Source: JBCBAP01 sp038532435 (GTDB lineage Bacteria; Pseudomonadota; Alphaproteobacteria; Rhodobacterales; Rhodobacteraceae). From it: a DNA stretch of 64,000 nt. Location of the stretch: positions 1 through 64,000 of the forward strand of contig JBCBAP010000005.1 in assembly GCA_038532435.1 (NCBI GenBank), in the 5' to 3' direction. This document shows, piece by piece, positions 7,421 through 17,268 of this stretch. Each line of letters starts with the position of its first letter. The stretch's first letter is position 1. A program made the translations under genes and the position numbers. The notes beneath the pieces are model-generated. The model worked only from the letters and a program-made list of their open reading frames with translations, ran no database searches and was not told the origin of the DNA.

Positions 7421-8470
7421 GTGCAGGCCACGCTGACGATCAATCTTGGCGCCATCGTCGCCAACTGGACAGCACTGGACGGCCTGAGTGCTGCGACGGT
7501 CGAGACCGCAGCGGTGGTAAAGGCGGACGCATACGGCCTTGGCATCGACAAGGTCGCACCGGCCCTCGCCCGCGCGGGCGCCCGCACCTTCTTTGTCGCC
7601 CAGACGGAAGAAGGGGTGGACCTCCGGGCGATCCTCGGACCGGAGCCGGAGATCTATGTCTTCGGTGGTCTCATGCCGGGCGACGGTCCCATGATCCAGG
7701 AGGCAAAACTGATACCCTGCCTCAACAGCCTCGCTCAAACCGCTGATTTTACGTCTATCATGGACGTTGACGTACCCTATGCCCTGCAGATGGACAGCGG
7801 CATGAACCGGCTCGGTGAGGAACCCGCAAACATCGCGGAGCTCCGCGATCTGCTCCGGGACCGGCCCCGGCCCCGCCTCGTCATGTCCCACCTTGCCTGC
7901 GCCGACACACCGGACCATCCGCAGAACCGAGCACAACACAGCACCTTCGCCAACATCCGCGCCGCCCTGCCGGCGGAGAGTTACAGCCTTGCCGCGACCG
8001 GCGGCACGCTGATGGGCCCGGACTACCATCATGACATGACACGCCCGGGCATAGGTCTCTACGGCGGTCTGCCCTTCGCCGCGGCCCGCCCGGCGGTGGC
8101 CCTTTCCCTTCCGGTCATCCAGACCCGCGAGATCGCGCCCGGCGAGAGCGTCGGCTACGGCGCATTCTGGACGGCACAGCGACCCTCCCGGATCGCAACC
8201 GTCTCCTCCGGATACGCGGACGGCCTGATCCGCGCGACGGGTAACGGGACAGTCGATCTCTATGCGGGCGATACACCTTGCCCCCTCGTCGGCCGCGTCT
8301 CCATGGACCTGCTCACCGTCGATGTCACCGATCTGCCGCAGGTCCCGGAAACCCTCGACATCCTGAACACCCACCAGACCGTGGACCATCTCGCGGAGGC
8401 GGCGGGCACGATCGGCTACGAATTCCTCACAAGCCTCGGCAACCGCTACGCCCGCACTGTCCTGCCATAG
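7421..8470 (+). CDS. alr: alanine racemase
   Basis: 349 residues from a GTG start immediately after dnaB. The PLP lysine motif is AVVKADAYGLG near residue 32-42. The C-terminal barrel/beta domain shows ESVGYGAFWTA, TVSSGYADGL (catalytic tyrosine region) and CPLVGRVSMDLLTVDVTDLP, all typical of Alr. It interconverts L- and D-alanine for peptidoglycan. The length is slightly below the typical 360-380. It shares the dnaB transcript; an intergenic repeat begins right after its stop. Confidence 0.95.
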   Translation: MQATLTINLGAIVANWTALDGLSAATVETAAVVKADAYGLGIDKVAPALARAGARTFFVAQTEEGVDLRAILGPEPEIYVFGGLMPGDGPMIQEAKLIPCLNSLAQTADFTSIMDVDVPYALQMDSGMNRLGEEPANIAELRDLLRDRPRPRLVMSHLACADTPDHPQNRAQHSTFANIRAALPAESYSLAATGGTLMGPDYHHDMTRPGIGLYGGLPFAAARPAVALSLPVIQTREIAPGESVGYGAFWTAQRPSRIATVSSGYADGLIRATGNGTVDLYAGDTPCPLVGRVSMDLLTVDVTDLPQVPETLDILNTHQTVDHLAEAAGTIGYEFLTSLGNRYARTVLP

Positions 8471-8477
8471 CCCCCAA

Positions 8478-8605
8478 CCTTCTTCTGGCCCGAAATATCC
8501 CCGCCGGAGGCTCCCCCGACCGCTACCTGCGCAGCACCGGCTCTGCTCGCACTCCGCCCGCCGCGGGCGCGGGAGGGGGGCGGGTGGGGCCACCGCCCGT
8601 CAGGG
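8478..8605 (-). repeat. dispersed composite intergenic repeat, copy A
   Basis: Two blocks: 8478-8511 (minus strand reads GCCTCCGGCGGGGATATTT... ending in CCAGAAGAAGG) and 8567-8605 (G/C-rich). The second block is identical over 39 bases, as a reverse complement, to 53792-53830. The 55-base spacing between blocks is the same in both places. Copy A lies between alr and the MlaE gene. Confidence 0.75.
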
Positions 8606-8741
8606 CAAATCCTCGGCTGGCACGAGGTGCGCGGCCCGCTCTCCGGTCCCGAACCGAACGCATGCAGACCGCGGTGCTCAAGGGCCTTGGCGACCGGCAC
8701 CGGGGTCGCTATATCGGTCGGACGGGTCACTCGGGGGTTCC

Positions 8742-9536
8742 ATGCCGGTTCTGCTTGCGTTTCAGGGTTTTCTTGCGGCCATCGGCGCCTCCGTCCTCGG
8801 TCTCTGCCAGGCGGTGGGCAGTGTTGTGCTGTTCGCGCTTGTTGGCACCAGCCATGTGTTCAGACCGCCCTTCTACGGCGTCGAGTTCGGGCGCCAGTTG
8901 CTGCGCATCGGCTACTTCTCGCTGCCGGTTGTGGGACTCACGGCGCTTTTCACGGGCGGTGCGCTGGCGCTACAGATCTTCGCCGGCGGGTCACGCTTCA
9001 ATGCGGAGGCGGTCGTGCCCTCCATCGTTGCCATCGGCATGGTGCGGGAGCTTGGACCTGTGCTCGGCGGGCTCATGGTTGCGGGACGGGTCTCTGCATC
9101 GGTGGCGGCAGAACTTGGTACGATGCGGGTGACCGAACAGATCGACGCGCTCACGACGCTGTCCACCAACCCGATGAAGTATCTCGTTGCCCCGCGCCTG
9201 CTGGCAGCGACTCTGGCGCTGCCGGTGCTCGTGCTGATCGGCGACATCATCGGGATCATGGGGGGCTTTCTGGTCGGCGTCGGGCGGCTCAACTTCAACG
9301 CCTCGACCTACCTCAACACCACGGTCGACTTTCTGGAGGCGGGGGACGTGATCTCGGGCCTGTGGAAGGCCGCGGCCTTCGGCTTCATCGTCGCCCTCAT
9401 GGGTTGCTACCATGGTTACAATTCGGGCCGCGGCGCGCAGGGCGTCGGCCGGGCCACCACCAACGCGGTCGTCAGCGCCTCGGTCCTGATCCTCGCGGCG
9501 AACTACGTGCTGACGGAGGTGTTCTTCTCCGCATGA
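8742..9536 (+). CDS. mlaE: ABC transporter permease, MlaE/YrbE type
   Basis: 264 residues with about five to six hydrophobic segments. Family signatures are present: FTGGALALQIFAGG, VVPSIVAIGMVRELGPVLGGLMVAGRVSASVAAELGTMRVTEQIDAL (the MlaE core helix), and YLVAPRLLAATLALPVLVLIGD. MlaE permeases move phospholipids between membranes with MlaF and an MCE protein. The stop overlaps the ATPase start by 4 bases (ATGA), so translation is coupled. No MCE-domain (MlaD) gene is adjacent. Confidence 0.93.
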   Translation: MPVLLAFQGFLAAIGASVLGLCQAVGSVVLFALVGTSHVFRPPFYGVEFGRQLLRIGYFSLPVVGLTALFTGGALALQIFAGGSRFNAEAVVPSIVAIGMVRELGPVLGGLMVAGRVSASVAAELGTMRVTEQIDALTTLSTNPMKYLVAPRLLAATLALPVLVLIGDIIGIMGGFLVGVGRLNFNASTYLNTTVDFLEAGDVISGLWKAAAFGFIVALMGCYHGYNSGRGAQGVGRATTNAVVSASVLILAANYVLTEVFFSA

Positions 9537-10285
9537 CAGACATGATCGTCCTGAAAGACCTGAAGAAATCCTTCGGGCCCAAGCGTATCCTGCGCGGTGT
9601 CGAGCTGACCGTCCCGAAGGGCGAGAGCATGGTCATCATCGGCGGGTCCGGCACGGGCAAGTCCGTGACGCTGAAATGCATCCTCGGCCTGATAAGACCG
9701 GACAGCGGGGAGATACTGGTGGCCGGGGAGCCCGTCGCGCGCAGCCGGGAGGGCTTTCTCGACCAGTTCGGGATGCTGTTCCAGGGCGGCGCGCTCTTCG
9801 ACAGCCTCCTTGTGTGGGAGAACATTGCCTTCCGCCTGCGCCAGGGGAAGAGCCGGCTGAGCAAGGCGGACGCCCGCGAGCTTGCCATCGAGAAGCTGCG
9901 CCGGGTCGGCCTGACCCCGGATGTCGCGGACCAGTACCCGGCAGAGCTTTCGGGAGGCATGCAGAAGCGCGTTGGCCTTGCCCGGGCGATCGCCGCGAAC
10001 CCCGAGATCATCTTCTTCGACGAGCCGACCACGGGCCTCGACCCGATCATGTCCGGCGTGATCAACGAACTGGTGCGCGAGCTGGTGACCGAGATGGGGG
10101 CGACCGCGCTTACCATCACCCACGACATGACCAGCGTCCGCACCATCGCGGACAAGGTCGCGATGATCCATGGCGGGGTCGTGCAATGGACCGGCCCGAT
10201 CGCGGATCTCGACCGGTCCGGCGATCCCTATCTGGACCAGTTCGTCCATGGCCGTGCGGAGGGTCCGATCGAGGCGATCCGCTAG
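9533..10285 (+). CDS. mlaF: ABC transporter ATP-binding protein, MlaF type
   Basis: 250 residues from the ATG inside the ATGA overlap with mlaE. Walker A is GGSGTGKSVT, the signature is LSGGMQKRVGLARAI, and Walker B is IIFFDEPTTGLDP. The methionine in the signature (SGGM) and the Q-loop context MLFQGGALFDSL are characteristic of the MlaF/MCE-associated ATPases rather than amino-acid or metal importers. It powers phospholipid movement through MlaE in the inner membrane. Confidence 0.95.
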   Translation: MTDMIVLKDLKKSFGPKRILRGVELTVPKGESMVIIGGSGTGKSVTLKCILGLIRPDSGEILVAGEPVARSREGFLDQFGMLFQGGALFDSLLVWENIAFRLRQGKSRLSKADARELAIEKLRRVGLTPDVADQYPAELSGGMQKRVGLARAIAANPEIIFFDEPTTGLDPIMSGVINELVRELVTEMGATALTITHDMTSVRTIADKVAMIHGGVVQWTGPIADLDRSGDPYLDQFVHGRAEGPIEAIR

Positions 10286-10406
10286 ACCCGTCTGTCGCGC
10301 GGAGCGCGCCTGCGGCGGCGCGCGCCCATGAGCCCTGCGGGCGATTGGTGCTCCCAAGCAGATCGAGCGGGCCGATGCCTTGGTCACGCTGGTGGAGAGT
10401 GCGGAT

Positions 10407-10440
10407 GCCTCCGGCGGGGATATTTGGGGCCAGAAGAAGA
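10407..10440 (+). repeat. dispersed intergenic repeat, copy B (short form)
   Basis: Reads GCCTCCGGCGGGGATATTT then GGGGCCAGAAGAAGA, matching the short block of copies A and C. The associated 39-base G/C-rich block is not found beside this copy. It lies between mlaF and a small membrane protein gene, whose ribosome-binding site may derive from the AGAAGAAGA end. Confidence 0.7.
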
Positions 10441-10452
10441 ACGGGGTTGCGC

Positions 10453-10776
10453 GTGGGTGATTTCAACATCTTTGCCCTTCTGCTTGGCATCCTGCTCGGG
10501 CTTGCGATCATGGTCGTGCCGTTTCTCTGGTCCGTCTATCGCGTCGCGGTGGCGACGGGCTGGACCCGATGGGCTCATCTGGTCGCCTGTCTGCTGACCA
10601 TCGCCGGGGCGGCGACGATTTCGTGGGTCATGCCGGGGCCCGCGATCCTTGTGGGCGGGCAGCTTGTTCTGGCGGGCATCTATCTGACCCTGAAGGAGCG
10701 GAGCTGGAACAAGCTCTTCCCCCTGGGTCAGGTCGCCTTCGGCCTCGCGCTCGTCGCCTCCCTTCCCTTCGTGTGA
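10453..10776 (+). CDS. small membrane protein of unknown function
   Basis: 107 residues if GTG at 10453 is the start; TTG at 10447 would add two residues. Three hydrophobic segments are visible: FALLLGILLGLAIMVVPFLW, LVACLLTIAGAATISWV and ILVGGQLVLAGIYLTL, followed by a short amphipathic end with another hydrophobic patch. No family is recognised. It lies between the Mla-type genes and radA on the same strand and might belong to either transcript. Confidence 0.6.
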   Translation: MGDFNIFALLLGILLGLAIMVVPFLWSVYRVAVATGWTRWAHLVACLLTIAGAATISWVMPGPAILVGGQLVLAGIYLTLKERSWNKLFPLGQVAFGLALVASLPFV

Positions 10777-10817
10777 AGCCGCTTGCCCCCGGGGGGCGGA
10801 TCGGGCAAGTGTCCGGG

Positions 10818-12204
<1,387 letters not shown>

Positions 12205-12212
<8 letters not shown>

Positions 12213-12756
12213 CTTCACACTGGTCGACGCGGGGGTGGCGCTGATCGTCATCGTATCTGCGCTGTTGGCCTATGCGCGCGGATTTGTCCGCGAAACCCTG
12301 TCCATCGGCGGATGGATCCTAGCGGGGATCGCCGCCTACTACTTCGCCCCACTCGTCGAACCCATCGTGGCCGAACTGCCTGTGATCCGGGACATCATCG
12401 GCAATTCCTGCCAGCTCTCCATCGGCACATCCTTCGTGACCGTATTCGCGGCGGGGCTCGTCGTGCTGTCGATCTTCACCCCGCTTCTGGCGAACGCGGT
12501 GCAGGACAGCGCGCTCGGCCCCATCGACAGCGGCGCGGGTTTCTTCTTCGGCGTGGTGCGGGGCGTGCTGATCGTCGCCATCGCCTTCATCGTCTACGAT
12601 CAGGTCACCGGCGGCGAGGCCTGGGCGATGGTGGACAACGCGGCCTCCCGCGTGATCCTCGCGGACGCGCAGACCATGATCGCGGACAGCCTGCCCACGG
12701 AGGTGCCGCCGGAACTGCGCGCCTCCTACGACCGGCTGCTGGGCCGCTGCGAGTGA
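12205..12756 (+). CDS. cvpA: CvpA family membrane protein
   Basis: 183 residues. The CvpA fold is recognisable from DFTLVDAGVALIVIVSALLAYARGFVRETLSIGGW, a first pair of helices, then two more segments (FVTVFAAGLVVLSIF and FFFGVVRGVLIVAIAFIVYD). CvpA proteins are inner-membrane proteins long known beside purF and linked to colicin V export and envelope homeostasis. Start overlaps radA; purF follows after 78 bases, the classical cvpA-purF order. Confidence 0.93.
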
Positions 12757-12834
12757 GGATGCGGTCGGGTGCGTGACGAATCGCCCGTCCCCGCTATAAC
12801 CAACCTATCGCGCCCCGACGCCAAGGAGCCTGCC

Positions 12835-14307
12835 ATGGCCGACACGACCCCGCGCCTGCCGCGTCATCCGTTCGACATCGACGATGACAAGCTCAAGGAG
12901 GAGTGCGGGATATTCGGGGCGACCGGGGTTGCGGATGCGGCGACCTTCGTGGCCCTGGGCCTTCACGCGCTCCAACACCGTGGACAGGAGGCGGGGGGCA
13001 TCGTCAGCTTCGATCCTCCCACCGGGTTCAACTCCGTGCGCCGGTTCGGCTATGTCCGGGACAATTTCACCGATGATGCGGTGATGAGCCAGTTGCCCGG
13101 GCAGATCGCGATGGGCCATGTGCGCTACTCCACCGCGGGCTCCAAGGGGGCGGCGATCCGCGATGTGCAGCCCCTCTTTGCCGAGTTTGCCATGGGCGGC
13201 TGCGCGATTGCGCACAACGGTAACCTGACCAACGCCATCGCACTGCGGGAAAGCCTGATCGAGCGGGGGTCGATCTTTCAGTCCTCCGCGGACACCGAGT
13301 GCATCATCCACCTGATGGCCCGCTCGATGCAGCGAAGCATTCCGGAGCGGTTGAAGGACGCGCTCCGGCTCGTGGAAGGGGCCTTCTCGGTCATCGCGAT
13401 GACCCGGACAAAACTGATCGGTGTGCGCGACCCGAGGGGCGTGCGCCCGCTCATGCTCGGCCGCATCGGAGAACATGGCTGGGTTCTGGCCTCCGAAACC
13501 TGCGCCTTCGATATCATCGGTGCGGATTTCGTGCGGGAGATCGAACCGGGGGAGATGGTGATCTGCACCCGCGACGGGATCGAAAGCTCCCGTCCCTTCG
13601 AACCGATGCAACCGAAATTCTGCGTCTTCGAGTTCGTCTATTTCTCCCGCCCGGATAGCGTGATCGCCGGTCAATCCGTCTACGAGACCCGGCGCCAGAT
13701 CGGCGTGGAGCTCGCGCGGGAGGCTCCGCAGGAGGCCGATCTTGTCTGCCCTGTGCCCGACAGCGGGACGCCCGCGGCCATCGGGTTCAGCCAGGAAAGC
13801 GGTATCCCCTACGCCATGGGCATTATCCGCAACCAGTATATGGGCCGGACGTTCATCGAGCCCACGGATCACATCCGCAACATGGGTGTGAGGCTAAAGC
13901 TCAACGTGAACCGGGCACTCATTCGGGGCAAACGGGTGATCCTGGTGGATGACAGCGTGGTCCGGGGGACCACGTCGCGCAAGATCAAGGAAATGATCCT
14001 CGATGCGGGTGCGAAGGAGGTGCATTTCCGCATCGCCTCCCCGCCGACGGAGTGGCCGTGCTTCTACGGTGTCGACACGCCCGACCGGGAAAAGCTGCTG
14101 GCCGCGCAGATGAGCGAGGAGGAGATGCGGGGCTATCTGGGCGTCGATTCCCTGCGGTTCATCAGCCTCGACGGTCTCTACAGGGCCTGCGGGGAGAAGA
14201 AGCGGGCAAAAGAAGCACAGTTCTGCGATGCCTGCTTCTCCGGCGACTACCCGGTGCGCCCCACGGACCAGATCGCGAGCGGCAGGCTCGCCCCGGCACC
14301 GGCCTGA
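12835..14307 (+). CDS. purF: amidophosphoribosyltransferase PurF
   Basis: 490 residues; ATG at 12835 with AAGGAG at 12822-12827. First step of de novo purine synthesis: PRPP plus glutamine to phosphoribosylamine. The class II glutaminase cysteine is in EECGIFGATG at residue 24, so a propeptide must be cut off to expose it. The PRPP loop is VILVDDSVVRGTTS. Four cysteines fit the Fe-S ligands of the Bacillus-type enzyme (KFCVFEFVYFSRPDS, WPCFYGVDTP and FCDACFSGDYP near the end). Thus it is the propeptide and iron-sulfur form rather than the E. coli form. Confidence 0.97.
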   Translation: MADTTPRLPRHPFDIDDDKLKEECGIFGATGVADAATFVALGLHALQHRGQEAGGIVSFDPPTGFNSVRRFGYVRDNFTDDAVMSQLPGQIAMGHVRYSTAGSKGAAIRDVQPLFAEFAMGGCAIAHNGNLTNAIALRESLIERGSIFQSSADTECIIHLMARSMQRSIPERLKDALRLVEGAFSVIAMTRTKLIGVRDPRGVRPLMLGRIGEHGWVLASETCAFDIIGADFVREIEPGEMVICTRDGIESSRPFEPMQPKFCVFEFVYFSRPDSVIAGQSVYETRRQIGVELAREAPQEADLVCPVPDSGTPAAIGFSQESGIPYAMGIIRNQYMGRTFIEPTDHIRNMGVRLKLNVNRALIRGKRVILVDDSVVRGTTSRKIKEMILDAGAKEVHFRIASPPTEWPCFYGVDTPDREKLLAAQMSEEEMRGYLGVDSLRFISLDGLYRACGEKKRAKEAQFCDACFSGDYPVRPTDQIASGRLAPAPA

Positions 14308-14984
14308 TGCTGCGGGCCGGGATCGCCGCGGTTGCCCTGGTATGGGCCGTGGCGGCCCAGGCCTTCACGCCCACCCACCTCTATCAGATCGAAGAGGTCC
14401 ATGGCTGGACCGTGCGTGTGGCCCCGGGCTACACCGGCGATGCGCAGGGACGCGCGGCGGCGTTGGCGGAAGTCTCCCGCCAGCTCGGCAACATCGCGGG
14501 CGTTGTACCGGAGCCCGCCCTCACCCACCTGCGCGCGACGACCATCTGGATGGAGTACCGGCGGACTGAGCCGAAGCGGTCCGTCTATCACCGCTCCGCC
14601 GGATGGCTCGAGGAAAACGGGTTCAATCCGGAAAAGGCCAAGGGGATCGAGATCGACCACGGGATCATCACCCGTCCCCTGATCGCCCCCTGGTCGCTGA
14701 TGCACGAACTGGCCCATGCCTACTTCGACACGGTCCTCGATCGCCGCCACAGCGGCCTGGAGGAAGCCTACGCCATGGCAGTTGCCTCTGGCCGCTATGA
14801 ACGGGTGATGCGCAACACGGGACGGCGCCAGCCTGCCTACGCGCTGGCGTCGGTGTCCGAGTTCTTCGCCGAACACAGCGAAGCCTACTTCGGGGAGAAC
14901 GACTTTCAGCCCGCGACCCGGGCGGCCCTCGCGCTCTTCGACCCGCAGGCGTTCGCGGCATTGCGGGACATCTGGGGAGACTGA
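14307..14984 (+). CDS. secreted putative zinc metallopeptidase (HExxH)
   Basis: 225 residues; the start overlaps the purF stop by one base (TGATG). An N-terminal signal peptide (MLRAGIAAVALVWAVAAQAF) predicts export. The sequence LMHELAHAYFD carries HExxH, and SVSEFFAEHSEAYFG about 60 residues later could provide the third ligand. This layout resembles anthrax lethal factor-like (ATLF) peptidases and related bacterial secreted proteins of unknown substrate. Being attached to purF is probably transcriptional convenience. Convergent with the DUF1638 gene. Confidence 0.75.
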   Translation: MLRAGIAAVALVWAVAAQAFTPTHLYQIEEVHGWTVRVAPGYTGDAQGRAAALAEVSRQLGNIAGVVPEPALTHLRATTIWMEYRRTEPKRSVYHRSAGWLEENGFNPEKAKGIEIDHGIITRPLIAPWSLMHELAHAYFDTVLDRRHSGLEEAYAMAVASGRYERVMRNTGRRQPAYALASVSEFFAEHSEAYFGENDFQPATRAALALFDPQAFAALRDIWGD

Positions 14985-14992
14985 ACCGGGTC

Positions 14993-15102
14993 GGCGGGCG
15001 GGCGACGTTCGGGCAGCGCCCAGACCAGAGCCGTCCGACGGGCCCGGATCAGGGGGATCGGACGCACTTGTTCAGGCGCTGCCTGAACGTCGCCCGCCCG
15101 CC
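14993..15102. repeat. 28-bp inverted repeat between convergent genes
   Basis: Left arm 14993-15020 (GGCGGGCGGGCGACGTTC...GCGCC) and right arm 15075-15102 are reverse complements over 28 bases with one mismatch, which would be a G-U pair in RNA. The spacer is 54 bases. The right arm codes for the last residues of the DUF1638 protein and begins right at its stop codon. It may act as a bidirectional terminator or RNA 3' stabiliser. Confidence 0.7.
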
Positions 15103-15731
15103 ACCCCGCTCAAGGCAGTCTCGAGATCCCCGTAGCCGGTTTGCCGCCGCACGAAACGCAGGCCAAGCCGGTCCGCGCACAGGGCCGCCTGCGCATCAAG
15201 CGCAGGATCCCGGGTTTGCGCAAGATAGACGAGCGTCTCGTACTGGCCGAAATACATGTCCCGCAGCTCCGGATGCCGGTCGAGGCCCATGGGCCGCCAG
15301 ACGAAGGCATCGAACTGCCGGACCAGAAAATCCGTGAGGTAGAAGCTGCGCATTTCCTCCTCCGCCCGGGCGGCGAACGCGTCGTTGCCGTCGAAAAAGC
15401 TGTAGCAGTGCGGCCCTTCGATCCGGACCACAGCCTCGTCCGCGCAGACCCGGTCGAGCGCGCCACCGGTTCCACAGTCCCCGTAAACGATGAACACCTC
15501 GTCGAACCCGTCTGCACGTCCCTTCCGGACCGCGGTGCGCACCTCCTCCACGATGCGGTCCGGATACAGGTGCAGCTTGGCGGGCAAGCAGCGGAGCGTC
15601 AGATGGGACCAGCCGTTGAGCTTGATGAGCGTGAGCACCTCCCGGGCGAGCGCACCGCAGGCGATCAGCAGGACGGGACCGGCACCCTGCTGGGCGAGCC
15701 CCTCCTCGAAGAGCTCCGCGTCACTGATCAT
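15072..15731 (-). CDS. DUF1638 domain protein
   Basis: 219 residues from ATG at 15729-15731; a longer frame exists upstream but overlaps ybjQ fully. The pattern GPVLLIACGALAREVL, LTLRCLPAKLHLYPDRI, IVYGDCGTGGALDRV and GPHCYSFFDGND matches DUF1638. Conserved cysteines could bind a metal or thiol. Members occur beside corrinoid proteins and methylamine or betaine methyltransferases, and here the gene ends a minus-strand cluster with such a corrinoid protein. A role in corrinoid-dependent methyl transfer is an inference. It overlaps ybjQ by 11 bases. Confidence 0.82.
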   Translation of the reverse strand: MISDAELFEEGLAQQGAGPVLLIACGALAREVLTLIKLNGWSHLTLRCLPAKLHLYPDRIVEEVRTAVRKGRADGFDEVFIVYGDCGTGGALDRVCADEAVVRIEGPHCYSFFDGNDAFAARAEEEMRSFYLTDFLVRQFDAFVWRPMGLDRHPELRDMYFGQYETLVYLAQTRDPALDAQAALCADRLGLRFVRRQTGYGDLETALSGVAGGRRSGSA

Positions 15732-16080
15732 CGAAAGGCTCGGGTTCGAGCCGCACCGCCGTGCCGTAGGCAAGCACCTCCGCCGCACCCTGCATGACCA
15801 TCGACGTCGCGAAGCGGAGGCCGACGATGCCGTTCGCCCCCCGGTCCAGGGCATCGGCCGTCATGCGGTCGAAGGCCTGCTCCCGCGTGCCGCCCATCAG
15901 CCTGGCATATTCCTTGACCTCGCCGCCGACGACGGAGCGCAGGCTGGCGACGATATCGGAGCCCACATGGCGCGCACGGATGGACGCGCCGCGCACGGTG
16001 CCGAGCACCTCGACGACCCGGTAGCCCGCCACCGTTTCCGTCGTTACGATCAACCGGGGATCAATTGTCGACGTTGTCAT
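15721..16080 (-). CDS. YbjQ family (DUF74) protein
   Basis: 119 residues. The YbjQ/heavy-metal-binding-like pattern is clear: IVTTETVAGYRVVEVLGTVRG, then ARLMGGTREQAFDRM and a strand-rich C-terminal half (GANGIVGLRFATSMVMQGAAEVLAYGTAV). Family members form pentameric beta assemblies of unknown role. It overlaps both neighbours (11 bases with DUF1638, 20 bases with the small membrane gene), so the three are translationally coupled. Confidence 0.88.
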   Translation of the reverse strand: MTTSTIDPRLIVTTETVAGYRVVEVLGTVRGASIRARHVGSDIVASLRSVVGGEVKEYARLMGGTREQAFDRMTADALDRGANGIVGLRFATSMVMQGAAEVLAYGTAVRLEPEPFDDQ

Positions 16081-16279
16081 AGGGATCCTCGCGCGCCTCC
16101 TGAACCCGTTCCGCCACCACCCGGGCGATCACATAGGCGGCAATCCCCATGGGAACGAGCAACAGGATCCCCCAGGGCATCAACGTCACCGCCCCAGCCA
16201 CGAGCAGGGCACCATAGACGAACACGACCAGAACCGCGGCCACGATGACGATCCTCAGAACGAACGCGTCAAGCTGCAT
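16061..16279 (-). CDS. small membrane protein in the corrinoid cluster
   Basis: 72 residues with a GGAGG site just before the ATG. Two hydrophobic helices (FVLRIVIVAAVLVVFVYGALLV and LMPWGILLLVPMGIAAYVIARVV) and an acidic tail REDPYDNVDN. No family recognised. The long overlap with ybjQ suggests a membrane partner of that protein (inference). Confidence 0.75.
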   Translation of the reverse strand: MQLDAFVLRIVIVAAVLVVFVYGALLVAGAVTLMPWGILLLVPMGIAAYVIARVVAERVQEAREDPYDNVDN

Positions 16280-16338
16280 GCTCTCCTCCTGTCCGCGAGG
16301 TGGCGATCCGGGGTGCTCCGGTCAAGTCCCGGCGCGGG

Positions 16339-17043
16339 TCAGGCGCTGGCGAGCTGGTTGTGCTTGCGGGCCATGAAATCCTTCGCCGTTTCCACGGCGA
16401 CAGCGGCATCCCGGCAGTAGGCGTCCGCCCCGATGGACTTGCCAAATTCCTCGTTGAGGGGGGCGCCACCGACGAGAACGATGAAGTCTTCCCGCATGCC
16501 CTTCTCGATCATCGTGTCGATGACGACCTTCATGTAGGGCATCGTGGTGGTCAGCAGCGCGGACATGCCGAGGATGTCCGGCTCCTCCTTCTCAAGCGCT
16601 TCGATATAGCTTTCGACGGCGTTGTTGATGCCCAGATCGGTCACCTCGAAACCCGCGCCCTCCATCATCATCGAGACGAGGTTCTTGCCGATATCGTGGA
16701 TGTCGCCCTTCACGGTGCCGATCACCATCTTGCCCAGGCGGGGGGCGCCGGTCTCCGCCAGCAACGGCTTGAGGATCCCCATGCCCGCCTTCATCGCGTT
16801 GGCGGCAAGCAGCACCTCGGGCACGAACAGGATGCCGTCGCGGAAGTCGATCCCGACGATCCGCATGCCTTCGACAAGGGCCTTGGTCAGCACGTCGTAG
16901 GGCATCCAGCCACGTTCGAGCAGGATGTTGACGCCCTCGACCACCTCATCCTTCAGGCCGTCATAGAGATCGTCATGCATTTGCAGCACGAGATCCTCAT
17001 CATTGAGTTCGCTCAGGATGATGTCGTCTTCTTCGTCGGACAT
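16339..17043 (-). CDS. corrinoid (B12-binding) methyltransferase protein
   Basis: 234 residues from ATG at 17041-17043, just upstream of an acidic N-terminus (SDEEDDIILSELNDEDL). Residues about 20-90 form the helical cap (VVEGVNILLERGWMPYDVLTKALVEGM, FVPEVLLAANAMKAGM). The Rossmann domain has the cobalamin signature GDIHDIGKNLV, whose histidine is the lower cobalt ligand, followed by SALLTTTMPYMK and VGGAPLNEEF. It is the MtbC/MtgC type of methyl carrier. With the homocysteine methyltransferase at 18965 and DUF1638 downstream, it most likely carries methyl groups from a methylated amine. Confidence 0.92.
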   Translation of the reverse strand: MSDEEDDIILSELNDEDLVLQMHDDLYDGLKDEVVEGVNILLERGWMPYDVLTKALVEGMRIVGIDFRDGILFVPEVLLAANAMKAGMGILKPLLAETGAPRLGKMVIGTVKGDIHDIGKNLVSMMMEGAGFEVTDLGINNAVESYIEALEKEEPDILGMSALLTTTMPYMKVVIDTMIEKGMREDFIVLVGGAPLNEEFGKSIGADAYCRDAAVAVETAKDFMARKHNQLASA

Positions 17044-17268
17044 AGTGTCGTCCTCATGTGACCAGCGGTTGGTGTCCCCTTGAGCTTTGGCGACACGCTG
17101 CGCAGGGCGCAGGGCAAAAGGCGACATGGATGCGCCTCACTGCGACCAAATCTCGGTATCGCGTCGATGTAGCCGATCGGGACGGGCCCGGCCAGCCTTA
17201 ATGCCCGCGCCGTCCGCCCGCTGGACAGGACCGCGACAGCGCAATAAACCTGCCCGGGGGAGGAGCAT

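Noticed and set aside
17044..17268. Cobalamin riboswitch upstream of the corrinoid protein
   Set aside because: No B12-box-like sequence or matching folded structure seen in the leader.
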